From Modestobacter sp. VKM Ac-2977 (GTDB taxonomy: Bacteria; Actinomycetota; Actinomycetes; Mycobacteriales; Geodermatophilaceae): DNA of 64,000 nucleotides. The notes below the pieces were generated by a model. It was given only the letters and a program-made list of their open reading frames with translations, did no database searches and was not told where the DNA came from. This document shows positions 21,018 through 30,162 of the stretch, piece after piece. The translations under genes and the position numbers were made by a program. The stretch lies in the NCBI RefSeq assembly GCF_026968045.1, contig NZ_JAPVBQ010000001.1, positions 1,253,238 to 1,317,237 of the forward strand, in the 5' to 3' direction. Each line of letters begins with the position of its first letter. Position 1 is the stretch's first letter.

Positions 21018-23036
21018 TCACCCGAACGTCACCAGGATGGTGACCGACGAGCCCAGGTCGACGACCTCGCCGGCCCCCGGGGTCTGGCGGAGCACCTGGT
21101 TGCCGAAGAACTGGGTGACCTCGGCCTCCAGGCCGGCCTCCTCGAGGGTGGCGATCGCCTCCTCGCGGTTCTTGCCGGTGACGTCGGGGACCGCCACCTG
21201 GGGCAGCCCCTCGGACACGGTGATCGTCACCCGGCTGCCGTAGGGCTGCTCACCCGCCCCGGGGCCGGGGCTGACCGCCATGACCGCGCCGGTGGCGACA
21301 TCGGCGCTGCGGCCGGTGGCCCGCTCGACGGTGAAGCCCAGCTGCTCCAGGTTGCTCTCGGCGGCGTCCGGGCTCTGGCCGACGACGTTGGGCACCGCGA
21401 CCGGCGCCCGGCCGGAGGAGACCACGACGGTGACGGTGTCACCGCGCTTGAGCTCCGTCCCCGGCACGGGGTCGAAGCGGATCACGTCGCCGTCGCCCAC
21501 CTCGTCGCTGTAGTCCTCCACGGTGCTGAAGGCCAGGTCGGGGAACTGGGTCTGCAGCTGGGTCAGGACGGCGTCGGCGGGCTGGCCGGCCAGCGCCGGG
21601 TCGACCGCGAACCGCTCCGGGCCCTTGGAGACGACCAGCTCCACGTCCGAGCCACGGATCGCCTCACCTGCGGCCGGGTCGGCGGTGATCACCGCACCGA
21701 GCGGCACCGTCTCGCTGAACTGCTCCTCGGCCAGCACCGGGTCCAGGCCGGCCTCCTGCAGCAGCCCGACCGCGGTGTCCTGGTCCTTGCTGAGCAGGTC
21801 GGGGACCTCGGTGTAGCGCCCCACGCCCAGCCACCAGCCGATCGCCCCGATGGTCACCGCGAGCAGCAGCACCACCGCGATGCCCAGCTGGGCGCGGCGG
21901 CGGCGGATGTGCGGTGGCACGCCGGGGCGGACGACGGGCGGGCGCGGGCCGATGCCCGGGCGGGCGCTGCCGACCGCGGTGGTCGGTCCGGGTCCCATGC
22001 CCGGCAGCACCGTGGTGCCCCGGCCGCGGTCCACCGGGCCGCCGAGGACCTCGGTGTGCGGCTCACCGCTTCGCCTGCCCGGCGCGCTGGGCTGCCGGGG
22101 GCGTGGTGCGGTCGGGCGGTTGGTCGGACGCAGCGTGGCGGGGTTGTCGGCCGGCAGGCCGGTGGGCACCGGGACGCGGGCCAGGCCCAGGTCGGCGCGC
22201 AGGTCGGCCAGCTCCGCCAGGAAGGCGCCGGCGTCCAGTGGCCGGGCGGCCGGGTCGCGCCGGGTGGTGCGGGTGACCAGTTCGTCGACCTGCCAGGGCA
22301 CGGTCGGCACCTCGACCGACGGCACGGGCACGTCGTGGTGCACGTGCTGGTAGGCGACCGCCAGCGGGGTGTCGCCGGCGTAGGGCGGGTGCCCGGTGAG
22401 CAACTCGTAGAGCATCACGCCGGCGGCGTAGACGTCGCTGCGGGCATCGCTGCGGCCGCGCTCGAGCTGCTCGGGGGAGAGATAGGCGACCGTGCCGATG
22501 AGGACGCCGCCGGTGTGGCTGGTCTGCCCGGTGCCGGCCACCGCGCGGGCCAGCCCGAAGTCGGCGACCTTCACCTGGCCGTCGGTGGAGATGAGCACGT
22601 TCTCCGGCTTGATGTCACGGTGGACGATCCCGGCCCGGTGCGCAGCGGTCAGGCCGGCCAGCACCGGCTCCAGCACGGCGAACGCCTCGGCGACGGTGAG
22701 CCGGCCGCGGGCCTGCAGCAGGTCGCGCAGCGTGCGGCCGCGCACCAGCTCCATGACCAGGTAGACCAGGCCCTGGTCGCTGCCCTGGTCGCTGACCGAC
22801 ACCACGTTGACGTGGCTGAGCATCGCGGTGGCCCGGGCCTCCCGGGTGAACCGGTCGACGAAGGCGGGGTCGTGCGCCAGGTGCTCGGCCATGACCTTGA
22901 CCGCCACGGTGCGGTGCAGGCGGAGGTCGGTGGCGGCGTAGACGGTGGACATGCCGCCCCGCGCCAGACGCTCCTCGAGGCGGTAACGCCCCTCGAGGAC
23001 GAGGCCGACCACGGGGTCGGTCACGACGGTCTCCAC
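21018..23036 (-). CDS. pknL: Serine/threonine protein kinase PknL with four extracellular PASTA domains
   Basis: A 672-residue receptor kinase. The kinase domain (residues ~16-280) is complete: GRYRLEERLARGGMSTVY, the ATP-Lys in VAVKVM, HRDIKPENVL, VADFGLARAV and the activation-loop end GTVAYLSPEQL. A Pro-rich juxtamembrane linker leads to a single membrane helix (LGIAVVLLLAVTIGAIGWWLG, about 382-402). Four PASTA repeats follow to the C-terminus. M. tuberculosis PknL, as I recall it, is about 400 residues and lacks PASTA, so this architecture resembles PknB or Streptomyces-type kinases. PASTA domains bind peptidoglycan fragments or lipid II. A TAGACT -10 lies 7 nt before the GTG, implying a leaderless mRNA. 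Confidence 0.95.
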   Translation of the reverse strand: METVVTDPVVGLVLEGRYRLEERLARGGMSTVYAATDLRLHRTVAVKVMAEHLAHDPAFVDRFTREARATAMLSHVNVVSVSDQGSDQGLVYLVMELVRGRTLRDLLQARGRLTVAEAFAVLEPVLAGLTAAHRAGIVHRDIKPENVLISTDGQVKVADFGLARAVAGTGQTSHTGGVLIGTVAYLSPEQLERGRSDARSDVYAAGVMLYELLTGHPPYAGDTPLAVAYQHVHHDVPVPSVEVPTVPWQVDELVTRTTRRDPAARPLDAGAFLAELADLRADLGLARVPVPTGLPADNPATLRPTNRPTAPRPRQPSAPGRRSGEPHTEVLGGPVDRGRGTTVLPGMGPGPTTAVGSARPGIGPRPPVVRPGVPPHIRRRRAQLGIAVVLLLAVTIGAIGWWLGVGRYTEVPDLLSKDQDTAVGLLQEAGLDPVLAEEQFSETVPLGAVITADPAAGEAIRGSDVELVVSKGPERFAVDPALAGQPADAVLTQLQTQFPDLAFSTVEDYSDEVGDGDVIRFDPVPGTELKRGDTVTVVVSSGRAPVAVPNVVGQSPDAAESNLEQLGFTVERATGRSADVATGAVMAVSPGPGAGEQPYGSRVTITVSEGLPQVAVPDVTGKNREEAIATLEEAGLEAEVTQFFGNQVLRQTPGAGEVVDLGSSVTILVTFG

Positions 23037-23043
23037 GCCGTCG

Positions 23044-23049
23044 AGTCTA
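23044..23049 (-). promoter_or_regulatory. -10 TAGACT, leaderless start of pknL
   Basis: On the minus strand TAGACT, then 7 nt (CGACGGC), then GTG at 23036. No ribosome-binding site is visible. Confidence 0.55.
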
Positions 23050-23217
23050 GGAGCGGATCGGGGTGCGTGGACCGAACGACGCGGGCTGCCAGGTCACGGT
23101 CTGGACTACAGGGACCTGGAGTGACCAGGTGGACGCGTGGGGTCGCCGGACGTGGTCGGTCCGGGGCGCCGGTGGCCAGCGGGGCGGCTGGGGCCGGACG
23201 GCGCGCCGTCCCGCCGT

Positions 23218-24372
23218 TCAGCGGCCGGGCCACGGCCGGACGACGGTGTCGCGCGGCACCGCCCGGACGTCGTCGACTCCACACAGGGCCATGGTGTGCG
23301 CCAGCTCCTCGCTCAGCCCGTCGATCACCCGAGCCACGCCGTCGGCACCCCCGGTGGCCAGCCCCCACACCGTGGGCCGGCCCAGGAAGGCCGCCCGCGC
23401 GCCCAGTGCAAGGGCGGTGAGCACGTCCGAGCCGCTGCGGATGCCCCCGTCGACGTAGACCTCGACCTCGTCCCCGACCGCATCGACCACCTCCGGCAGC
23501 GCCTCGGCGCTGGCGATCGCCGGGTCGGCCTGCCGCCCGCCGTGGGTGGAGACCCACACCGCGGCCGCGCCGGCGGCGACGCAGCGGGCCGCGTCGTCCC
23601 CGCGCAGCACGCCCTTGACCACCACCGGCAGCCCGGAGACGTCGGCGAACCGGCCGATGTCGGCGAAGGTCCAGGTGGGCGTCTCGGCTGCGGCCAGCGG
23701 CGGCTGCGGCCCGGACACCGGCGGGTGGTTGGCGAGCCGGAGCCCCGCGGGCAGCGCGAAATCGTGCCGCAGGTCGCGGTGCCGGCGGCCGAGCACCGGC
23801 AGGTCGACGGTGAGCACGAGCGCGCCGTACCCGGCCCGACCGGCGCGACGGGCCAGCTCGTCGGTGTGGCCGGGGGAGTGCAGCCGGTAGAGCTGGAACC
23901 AGCGGGGCCCGGCGGGGCGGGCTGCGGCGACCTCCTCCAGCGAGGTGGTCGCGCTGGTCGACACGGTCATCAGTGCGCCAGTGGCGGCCGCGCCGCGGGC
24001 GGTGGCCAGCTCGCCGTCCGGGTGCGCCATCGCCTGGTACGCCCACGGCGCGACCCCGATCGGGGTGGCCACCTCCGCGCCCAGCAGCGTGGTGCCCAGT
24101 TGCGCGGTCGCGATCCCGCGCAGCACCCGGGGGCGCAGCCGCCACGACCGCCAGGCGGCCGGCGCCTCGGCCAGCGTGGTCTCGGTGCCGGCGCCACCGG
24201 CGTAGTAGTCGGCGACGTCGGCCGGCAGCAGCTCGCGGGCCTGTGCGGCGAGCGCGTCGAGGTCCAGGTAGGGCGGCTCGCGGCCGGGGGCGTCCGGGGC
24301 GACCGGTGCCTCGGTGCCCCGCTGGGGCTGACTCAGCCGGGGACCGTTCGCCGGGGCTCCACTGTGCGCCAT
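23218..24372 (-). CDS. FMN-dependent alpha-hydroxy-acid oxidase/dehydrogenase
   Basis: A 384-residue FMN TIM-barrel enzyme of the lactate oxidase, lactate 2-monooxygenase and LldD group, oxidising an L-2-hydroxy acid to the 2-keto acid. Visible sites: DLDALAAQARELLPADVADYYAGGAG (N-terminal helix and Tyr), PIGVAPWAYQAMAHPDGE, ALMTVSTSATTSLEEVAAA, WFQLYRLHSPGHT, VLTVDLPVLGRRHRDLRHDF, LPVVVKGVLRG (FMN Lys), VSTHGGRQADPA (catalytic His and substrate Arg), and DGGIRSGSDVLTALALGARAAFLGRP (phosphate site). The ATG at 24372 is part of a palindrome shared with the divergent Rv2175c-like gene. The substrate is undecided; lactate, mandelate and glycolate are all possible. Confidence 0.9.
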   Translation of the reverse strand: MAHSGAPANGPRLSQPQRGTEAPVAPDAPGREPPYLDLDALAAQARELLPADVADYYAGGAGTETTLAEAPAAWRSWRLRPRVLRGIATAQLGTTLLGAEVATPIGVAPWAYQAMAHPDGELATARGAAATGALMTVSTSATTSLEEVAAARPAGPRWFQLYRLHSPGHTDELARRAGRAGYGALVLTVDLPVLGRRHRDLRHDFALPAGLRLANHPPVSGPQPPLAAAETPTWTFADIGRFADVSGLPVVVKGVLRGDDAARCVAAGAAAVWVSTHGGRQADPAIASAEALPEVVDAVGDEVEVYVDGGIRSGSDVLTALALGARAAFLGRPTVWGLATGGADGVARVIDGLSEELAHTMALCGVDDVRAVPRDTVVRPWPGR

Positions 24373-24388
24373 AGGCTGGCAGCCTATG
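24370..24388. promoter_or_regulatory. Perfectly symmetric divergent leaderless promoter
   Basis: CATAGGCTGGCAGCCTATG: two 9-bp arms around one G. Each end is the start codon of a gene (ATG of the hydroxy-acid oxidase on minus, ATG of the Rv2175c-like gene on plus). Each strand carries TAGGCT exactly 8 nt before its ATG, so the start codon of one gene overlaps the -10 element of the other. Confidence 0.7.
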
Positions 24389-24709
24389 GACACGTTCACC
24401 CCCGCGGAGGTCGCCGAGCAGCTCGGCGTCTCGACCAACAAGGTCCGTCAGCTGATCGCCGAGCGGAAGCTCATGGCCGTGCCCGGCAGCGGCAACAGCA
24501 AGATCCCGGTGGACTTCGTCCAGGACGGGGTGATCCTCAAGCACCTGCCCGGTCTGCTCACCGTGCTCTACGACGGTCGGTTCACCGACGAGGAGGCCTT
24601 CGAGTGGCTGTTCCGCGAGGACGACTCGCTGCCGGGCACGCCGGTGCAGGCACTGCGCGACGACCGGCACACCGAGGTCACCCGCCGGGCGCAGGCGCTG
24701 GCGCTGTAG
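24386..24709 (+). CDS. Rv2175c-family DNA-binding protein
   Basis: A 107-residue protein. The N-terminal half is a winged/merR-like helix-turn-helix (FTPAEVAEQLGVSTNKVRQLIAERKLMAVPGSGNSKIP). The C-terminal half is the domain typical of Rv2175c (LKHLPGLLTVLYDGRFTDEEAFEWLFREDDSLPGTPVQALR). In M. tuberculosis Rv2175c is a DNA-binding substrate of the neighbouring kinase PknL, phosphorylated on an N-terminal Thr. Here Thr3 and Thr5 are near the start, so the same control is plausible but not shown. The gene is separated from pknL by the hydroxy-acid oxidase gene, and ends in TAG. Confidence 0.9.
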   Translation: MDTFTPAEVAEQLGVSTNKVRQLIAERKLMAVPGSGNSKIPVDFVQDGVILKHLPGLLTVLYDGRFTDEEAFEWLFREDDSLPGTPVQALRDDRHTEVTRRAQALAL

Positions 24710-24730
24710 CCGGCTGATCGGACACCTGGC

Positions 24731-25681
24731 CTACGGCGTGCTGGTGGTCGCCGTCCGGGGGCTGCCGACCCTGGCCAGCTGGGCGGCGGTCAACCGGCGG
24801 GCGAACACGGCCAGCCGCCGCGGCCGGGACACCCGGACCCGGCGGTCCAGCACCCGGTGGTCGGCCCGCTCGATCTCGGTGAGGATCCCGCCGTAGAGGG
24901 CGGTGGCCGCGCGCACGCAGTCCCGGGACTCCCGGGCCAGCATCGGGGTGCCCGGTGCCGCGTCGTCGTAGCGGCGGCGGGTGACCGCGACCATCTCCTG
25001 CATCAGCGCAGCGAACCCGGGGGAGTGCCGCTTGGCGGCCAGCTGCTCGCGGGTCACCCCGTGGGCGGCCATCAGGTCCGCCGGCAGGTAGACCCGGCCG
25101 CGGTCGACGTCCTCGGCGACGTCCCGCAGGAAGTTGGTCAGCTGGAAGGCCTCGCCGAGGGCGATGGCGTGCGGCGCGGCCTCCTCCCGGGTCACGCCCG
25201 GCGCGGTGCCGAGCACCGGCAGCACCTGCAACCCGATGACCGAGGCCGAGCCCCACATGTACCGGTCCAGGGCCGCGAGGTCGGCGTAGCCGGTGACGTC
25301 CAGGTCGCTGGTCATGGCGGCGAGGAAGTCGACCAGGTGCTCCATCGGGATGCCGTACCGGCGGTAGGTGTGCACCAGGGCGAGCCGGACGGGGTCGTCG
25401 GACCAGCCGGTCCGGACCTCCGCCAGCGCCGCCGTCGACCAGGCCAGCAACTCGCCCTCGGGGTCCCGGCCGGGCTGGTCGGCGCCGACGTCGACGATGT
25501 CGTCGGCCACCCGGGCGGCGGCGTACAGCGCGTGGATCGCGGCCCGGCGGTCCGGGGTGAGCAGCCGGGTGGCCAGGAAGTAGGACTTGCCGTGCTCGGC
25601 GGCGATCCCGCGGCACACCGCGTAGGCCGCGTCCAGCGCCGCCTGCTGCTCCGCGCGGCCGGGCGGTGGGACGGCGGTCAT
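24731..25681 (-). CDS. crtB: Phytoene synthase
   Basis: Joins two geranylgeranyl diphosphates head to head to phytoene, the first committed C40 carotenoid step. The 316-residue trans-isoprenyl synthase has both Asp-rich motifs: ALYAAARVADDIVDVG near residue 50, and GEAFQLTNFLRDVAEDVDRGRVYLP near 170-195, plus the SYFLATRLL substrate region. A DehydrosqualeneN-type diapophytoene synthase is possible in principle, but the genomic pairing with CrtI and a GGPP-type synthase favours phytoene. Its ATG overlaps the crtI stop (ATGA at 25681-25678). It ends in TAG. Confidence 0.93.
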   Translation of the reverse strand: MTAVPPPGRAEQQAALDAAYAVCRGIAAEHGKSYFLATRLLTPDRRAAIHALYAAARVADDIVDVGADQPGRDPEGELLAWSTAALAEVRTGWSDDPVRLALVHTYRRYGIPMEHLVDFLAAMTSDLDVTGYADLAALDRYMWGSASVIGLQVLPVLGTAPGVTREEAAPHAIALGEAFQLTNFLRDVAEDVDRGRVYLPADLMAAHGVTREQLAAKRHSPGFAALMQEMVAVTRRRYDDAAPGTPMLARESRDCVRAATALYGGILTEIERADHRVLDRRVRVSRPRRLAVFARRLTAAQLARVGSPRTATTSTP

Positions 25682-27198
25682 GCCGGCACCGGACCGGTGA
25701 TCCGCTCGGCGGCGAGCCGGCCGCTGATGACCACCATCGGCACGCCGACGCCCGGCTGGACCGACGAACCTGCCAGGACGACGTTCTCCGGACCACCGCG
25801 GGGCAGGGTCGAGGGGCGGAAGGGGCCGGTCTGCCCGAAGGTGTGCGCCAGCGCGAACGGGGTGCCCGCGGCCATGCCCTGGGCGGCCCAGTCGACCGGG
25901 GTCAGCAGCTCCTCGACCTCGATCGCCTCGCTGACCCCGCTCCAGCCCCGCGCCTCCAGGGTGGCCAGCAGCTCCTCGCGGTAACGGGGGGCCAGCGCCG
26001 GCCAGTCCAGGTCGGGGTTGCCGCCGCTGCGCGGGTCCAGGTTGGGGGTGGGCGCCACCACGCTGATCACCTGGCCCCCGTCGGGGGCGAGCGAGCGGTC
26101 GGTCACCGACGGCATGCTGATCAGGAGGCTGGGATCGCTCATCGGCCGGCCGTCGCGGGTGAGCTCGGCGAACACCTGCTCCCAGGCCGCGCCGAAGCTG
26201 ATCGTGTGGTGCGCCTGGCCGGGCAGCTCGGCCCGCACGCCGAGGTGCAGCGCCACGCAGGACGGCGAGTAGACCGGGCGCCTGGGGCCACGCAGGCCGG
26301 GCACCAGCCGGTGCGGGGCGTCGGCGGTGACCACGACGGCGTCGGCGGGCAGCAGGTCGCCGTCCTCGAGCGCCACCCCGGTGACCCGGCCGCCGGCCAG
26401 CTCCAGCTGGGCGACCTCCGTGCCGTAGCGGAACGCCACCCCGGCGTCGGCGGCGGCCGCGGCCATCGCCCGGGGGACGGCGCCGATCCCGCCCTGCGGG
26501 TGCCAGACGCCCGCCCCGATGTCGAGCTGGGCGATGACCGCGTAGGCGGCGATCGCCCGGAACGGGGAGACGCCGGCGTAGAGCGCCTGGAAGCTGAACA
26601 GCCGGCGCAGCCGGTCGTCGGTGAAGGCGGCCCCCACGTGATTGGACAGCCGGCGGAACCCGCCGCGTCGGGCCAGGGCGAGCAGCTCGGGGCCCAGCAG
26701 GTCCAGCGGGGAGTCCAGGTTGCGGTCGATGAAGGTGCGCAGCTGCAGCTCGTAGAGCTCGGCGAGGTCGTCGAGGTAGCGGAGCAGCGCGGCGGCCTCG
26801 CCGGCGCCGCACAGCCGCTCCACCTCGGCGGCGAAGGCGGTGCGGTCGGCGTGCACGTCCAGGTGCGACCCGTCGACGAACTGGGCCCGGTAGGTGGTGT
26901 CCAGGGGGGTGAGGGTCAGCCGGTCGGCCATCGTCTCGCCGACCGCGGCGAAGGCGTCGGCGATCAGGCCGGGGGCGGTGAAAACCGAGGGCCCGGTGTC
27001 CAGCGCGTACCCGGACCGCTCGACGCGGCCGGCCCGCCCGCCCGGCCCGGGGCAGCGGTCGACGACGGTGACCTCCCGCCCGGCACCTCGCAGCCGCAGC
27101 GCCGCGGACAACCCGGCCAGCCCCGCGCCGATCACCACGACCCGGTCGGTACGCCCCGGCACGGTGCGCACCTGACGGTTCAGCAGCTTCTTCGTCAT
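25678..27198 (-). CDS. crtI: Phytoene desaturase
   Basis: FAD-dependent desaturase converting phytoene towards lycopene. The 506-residue protein has the N-terminal dinucleotide fold [28 protein letters not shown] near residue 20, the [24 protein letters not shown] block, and the C-terminal CrtI signature [35 protein letters not shown] lies 4 nt before the ATG. It is followed by crtB with a 4-bp overlap. A small hairpin lies in the 49-bp gap to the prenyl synthase gene upstream. Together the three genes make and desaturate phytoene. Confidence 0.94.
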   Translation of the reverse strand: MTKKLLNRQVRTVPGRTDRVVVIGAGLAGLSAALRLRGAGREVTVVDRCPGPGGRAGRVERSGYALDTGPSVFTAPGLIADAFAAVGETMADRLTLTPLDTTYRAQFVDGSHLDVHADRTAFAAEVERLCGAGEAAALLRYLDDLAELYELQLRTFIDRNLDSPLDLLGPELLALARRGGFRRLSNHVGAAFTDDRLRRLFSFQALYAGVSPFRAIAAYAVIAQLDIGAGVWHPQGGIGAVPRAMAAAAADAGVAFRYGTEVAQLELAGGRVTGVALEDGDLLPADAVVVTADAPHRLVPGLRGPRRPVYSPSCVALHLGVRAELPGQAHHTISFGAAWEQVFAELTRDGRPMSDPSLLISMPSVTDRSLAPDGGQVISVVAPTPNLDPRSGGNPDLDWPALAPRYREELLATLEARGWSGVSEAIEVEELLTPVDWAAQGMAAGTPFALAHTFGQTGPFRPSTLPRGGPENVVLAGSSVQPGVGVPMVVISGRLAAERITGPVPA

Positions 27199-27208
27199 CG
27201 CACCCCTC

Positions 27209-27236
27209 GACCACCAAAATGGCCATCCTGGTGGTC
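27209..27236. promoter_or_regulatory. Inverted repeat between the prenyl synthase gene and crtI
   Basis: GACCACCA and TGGTGGTC (8-bp arms) flank a 12-nt loop containing the palindrome ATGGCCAT. It lies in the 49-bp gap upstream of crtI, in the only AT-richer stretch nearby. It could be an operator or a processing hairpin. Confidence 0.35.
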
Positions 27237-27247
27237 CATGCGGGCGG

Positions 27248-28447
27248 TCACGCGGTGCGGGTGGTGGCGGCGACGGCGAGCGCGTCGAGCGCGGCGCGGG
27301 CCTCGTCGCTGATCGGCGCCGCGGCGATGGCCGCCCGGGCCACCGCGGTGCGGTCGGCGATCCGGTCCTCGACCCGGGCACGGGCGCCGGTGTCCTCGAG
27401 CAGGGTGCGCAGCGCGGCGAACTGCTCCGGGCCGGCGTCCGGGTGGCCGAGGGCGCTGGTCAACAGCCGTCGGCCGGCCTCGTCGGCCCGCTCCTCGGCC
27501 AGCGCGATGAGCAGCGTCTGCTTGCCCTCGCGGAGGTCGTCGTCCACGGACTTGCCGGTGACGGCCGGATCACCGAAGACGCCCAGCACGTCGTCGCGGA
27601 GCTGGAACGCCTCGCCGAGCGGCAGGCCGATGGCGGTGTAGGCGTCGCCGACGTCGGGGCCGGCGCCGGCGATCGCGGCACCGAGCTGCAGCGGCCGCTG
27701 CACGGTGTAGCCGGCGCTCTTGTACCGGGCCACGGTCAGTGCGCCACCGGGCCCGGGCAGCCCACCGTCGGCGCGCAGCAGGTCCAGGTACTGCCCGGCG
27801 GTCACCTCGGTGCGCATGGTGTCCCAGACCCCGCGGGCGCGGGCCAGGGCGGCTGCGGAGATGCCCGACCGGCGGAGCAGCTCGTCGGACCAGACCAGCG
27901 CCAGGTCGCCGACGAGGATCGCGGCGCCGACACCGAACCCGGCGGCGTCGCCGTGCAGGCCCGCGTCGCCGTGCCGGGTCGCGAAGCCGATGTGGGTCGC
28001 CGGGCGGTTGCGGCGGGTCAGCGCGCCGTCCATCACGTCGTCGTGGACGAGCGCGCTGGCGTGCACGAACTCCAGGGCGGCGACGGCGCGCAGCACGTCG
28101 GCGTCGGCCTCGGCGACACCGGTCGCGCCGGCTGCGGCCCCGCGCCACCCCCAGTAGGCGAACAGCGGCCGCAGCCGCTTCCCGCCCTCGGCCAGGGCGC
28201 AGACCTCGTCGACGACCGGGACCAGGGAGTCGTCCATCGCGGCCAGCGTCTGTCGCTGCTCGGCCAGGAACCCGGCCAGCGCGGCGGCGACGGCCGCGCG
28301 GACCCGCTCGACGTCCGCGGCTCCCGGCGGAGCCGGGACCCGGGCGGGTGGCTGGCGGTGCTGCGTCCCGGCGGTCACCGGGCAAGTATCGCCCGCAGTG
28401 ATCGGACGCTGCCCGTTCACCCTGGCTGGTGCGGCCGTGGTCTCCAT
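27248..28447 (-). CDS. idsA: Polyprenyl diphosphate synthase (IdsA/CrtE-type, likely GGPP)
   Basis: Short-chain trans-prenyl synthase supplying geranylgeranyl diphosphate for CrtB. The 399-residue protein has the first Asp-rich motif in [26 protein letters not shown] (near 160), the GKRLRP block, the [11 protein letters not shown] segment, and the second Asp-rich region [33 protein letters not shown]. The N-terminal ~50 residues are a non-conserved extension. GGAGGAGG lies 4 nt before the ATG. It corresponds in position to idsA2 (Rv2173) beside the metF-like gene, to which it is divergent. Confidence 0.92.
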   Translation of the reverse strand: METTAAPARVNGQRPITAGDTCPVTAGTQHRQPPARVPAPPGAADVERVRAAVAAALAGFLAEQRQTLAAMDDSLVPVVDEVCALAEGGKRLRPLFAYWGWRGAAAGATGVAEADADVLRAVAALEFVHASALVHDDVMDGALTRRNRPATHIGFATRHGDAGLHGDAAGFGVGAAILVGDLALVWSDELLRRSGISAAALARARGVWDTMRTEVTAGQYLDLLRADGGLPGPGGALTVARYKSAGYTVQRPLQLGAAIAGAGPDVGDAYTAIGLPLGEAFQLRDDVLGVFGDPAVTGKSVDDDLREGKQTLLIALAEERADEAGRRLLTSALGHPDAGPEQFAALRTLLEDTGARARVEDRIADRTAVARAAIAAAPISDEARAALDALAVAATTRTA

Positions 28448-28598
28448 CGAGCCTCCTCCTCCACCGGCCGCGCCGGTCCGCTGTCTCGCGGGCCGTCCGC
28501 CGGCCGTCCGGGTTCCTTCGTCCGCGACCCCGCGGGTGGATGCACCGCGGCCGGAGGGCGTGCGGCGGTCGCTGCACGGCCCGGCAGCCGCCCGCCCG

Positions 28599-28604
28599 TA
28601 GGCT
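28599..28604 (+). promoter_or_regulatory. -10 TAGGCT, leaderless start of metF-like gene
   Basis: TAGGCT, then 8 nt, then ATG at 28613. It is identical in sequence and spacing to the element before the Rv2175c-like gene. Confidence 0.5.
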
Positions 28605-28612
28605 CGCCAGTC

Positions 28613-29515
28613 ATGACCGGCACCGTGCGCGAGCTGCTCCAGACCGAGCGGCCCACCTGGTCCTTCGAGTTCTTCCCCCCGCGCGACGCCGCGGCCGAGG
28701 CGCAGCTGTGGACGGCGCTGCGCCAGTTGGAGCAGCTGCGGCCCTCGTTCGTCTCGGTCACCTACGGCGCCGGCGGGTCGACCCGCGAGGGCACCGTGTC
28801 GGTGACCGAGCGCATCGCCACCGACACCACGATGCTGCCGATGGCCCACCTGACCGCGGTCGACCACAGCGTCACCGAGCTCCGGCACGTGGTGAGCCGG
28901 CTCGCGGCAGCGGGGGTGCGGAACCTGCTGGCGCTGCGCGGCGACCCGCCGGGCGCCGACCCGCAGGCGGAGTGGGTGGCCCACCCGCAGGGCCTGCGCT
29001 ACGCCGCGGAGCTGGTCGAGCTGATCAAGGGCATCGGTGACTTCTCCGTCGGCGTGGCCGCCTTCCCCGAGCGGCACCCGCGCTCGGCGGACTTCGACTC
29101 CGACACCGACATGTTCGTCGCCAAGTGCCGGGCCGGTGCCGACTTCGCCATCACCCAGATGTTCTTCCGGGTCGAGGACTACCTGCGGCTGCGGGACCGG
29201 GTCACGGCCCGCGGCTGCGACGTACCGGTCATCGCCGGGGTGATGCCGGTGACCAACGCCCGGCAGATCAGCCGGATCGTGCAGCTGTCCGGGCAGGCGT
29301 TCCCGGTCGAGCTGGCCGAGCGCTTCGCTGCGCTGGACGGCGACCGTCCCGAGGACAAGCGCGCGGTGCGGGCGCTCGGTGTCGAGGTGGCGACTCAGAT
29401 GTGCCGGCAGCTGCTGGACGAGGGCGTCCCCGGCATCCACTTCATCACCATGAACCGGTCGACGGCGACGCGTGAGGTCTACACCAACCTGGCCGGCGCG
29501 GACCTGGTCAGCTGA
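28613..29515 (+). CDS. Methylenetetrahydrofolate reductase family protein (MetF / Rv2172c-like)
   Basis: A 300-residue FAD TIM-barrel protein of the MTHFR family. Blocks include [10 protein letters not shown] with the catalytic Glu, [58 protein letters not shown] and a C-terminal [13 protein letters not shown]. In M. tuberculosis the syntenic gene Rv2172c has been described as an unusual flavin-dependent dihydrofolate reductase-like enzyme rather than the main MetF. Position between the prenyl synthase gene and the downstream cluster is the same here. Either function is compatible with the sequence. Its 3' end overlaps the convergent next gene by 8 bp. Confidence 0.9.
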   Translation: MTGTVRELLQTERPTWSFEFFPPRDAAAEAQLWTALRQLEQLRPSFVSVTYGAGGSTREGTVSVTERIATDTTMLPMAHLTAVDHSVTELRHVVSRLAAAGVRNLLALRGDPPGADPQAEWVAHPQGLRYAAELVELIKGIGDFSVGVAAFPERHPRSADFDSDTDMFVAKCRAGADFAITQMFFRVEDYLRLRDRVTARGCDVPVIAGVMPVTNARQISRIVQLSGQAFPVELAERFAALDGDRPEDKRAVRALGVEVATQMCRQLLDEGVPGIHFITMNRSTATREVYTNLAGADLVS

Positions 29516-30086
29516 GCAGCTCCTCGACCTCCAGTGCGGCCCGCCGCAGCCCCTCCCGCTCGGCAGCGTAGCCACCGGCGACCCCGACGACCGGGAACTG
29601 GGCCAGCGCCCGGTGCCGCAGCTTCCCCTTCGGCCGGGCGTCCAGGGCGTCGTCGATCCGGCTGAGCAGCCGGGCGGCCCGCCACAGGCTCCGGGCCGCG
29701 CCGCGTGCCCCGGACCGGTCCTCGCCCAGCGCCTCGTCGACGTAGACCCCACGGGTCCGGTCCAGCAGCGGCTGGACCCGGTCGGCGGGCAGGTCCCGGT
29801 CCAGCAGCACCCGGGCCAGCAGCGACACCCGGTCCGCGGGGCGGTCGAGGCCGTGCTCCCCGGCCACCCCGAGGACGACGAGGGCCTGCACCGCCGAGCC
29901 CACGGTGTTCTGCAGCGGCAGCAGGTCGGCCAGCTTGCCGGCGAAGCGCGGCGCGGCCGAGACCCCCGCGGCCACCCGGCTCACCTGGTCGGCCCACCAG
30001 GCGGCTCGCTCGGCCGGGGACAGCCGCGGCGGGCGCCCCAGTCGCCGGGCCAGGGGGCTGAGCCCACGATCGACGCGGCGGAGCAC
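29508..30086 (-). CDS. Uncharacterised helical, Arg-rich cytosolic protein
   Basis: A 192-residue protein, all-helical in appearance and without membrane segments: [42 protein letters not shown], then [22 protein letters not shown], ending in [17 protein letters not shown] do not recognise the family. The only canonical start is GTG 30086, but the frame upstream stays coding-like ([18 protein letters not shown]) back to an ATG at 30122 that is one base out of frame and has a TACCGT -10 six nt before it. Either the start is internal or a one-base deletion separates the ATG from the body. Confidence 0.65.
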   Translation of the reverse strand: MLRRVDRGLSPLARRLGRPPRLSPAERAAWWADQVSRVAAGVSAAPRFAGKLADLLPLQNTVGSAVQALVVLGVAGEHGLDRPADRVSLLARVLLDRDLPADRVQPLLDRTRGVYVDEALGEDRSGARGAARSLWRAARLLSRIDDALDARPKGKLRHRALAQFPVVGVAGGYAAEREGLRRAALEVEELLS

Positions 30087-30162
30087 GTCGACGACGACGG
30101 CGTCGCTGATCGGGCGGCCATGGCCCCACGGTAGGGGGCCGCCGACGGACCGGGGCGCTCGG

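Noticed and set aside
23037-23217. A gene or an operator between pknL and the hydroxy-acid oxidase gene
   Set aside because: Only an imperfect inverted repeat (CCAGGTCAC with GTGACCAGG) was seen; no convincing reading frame or ribosome site exists in these 180 bp.
28448-28612. A riboswitch (cobalamin or SAM) upstream of the metF-like gene
   Set aside because: No conserved B12-box or SAM-box was seen, and the -10 element 8 nt before the ATG leaves no room for a leader.
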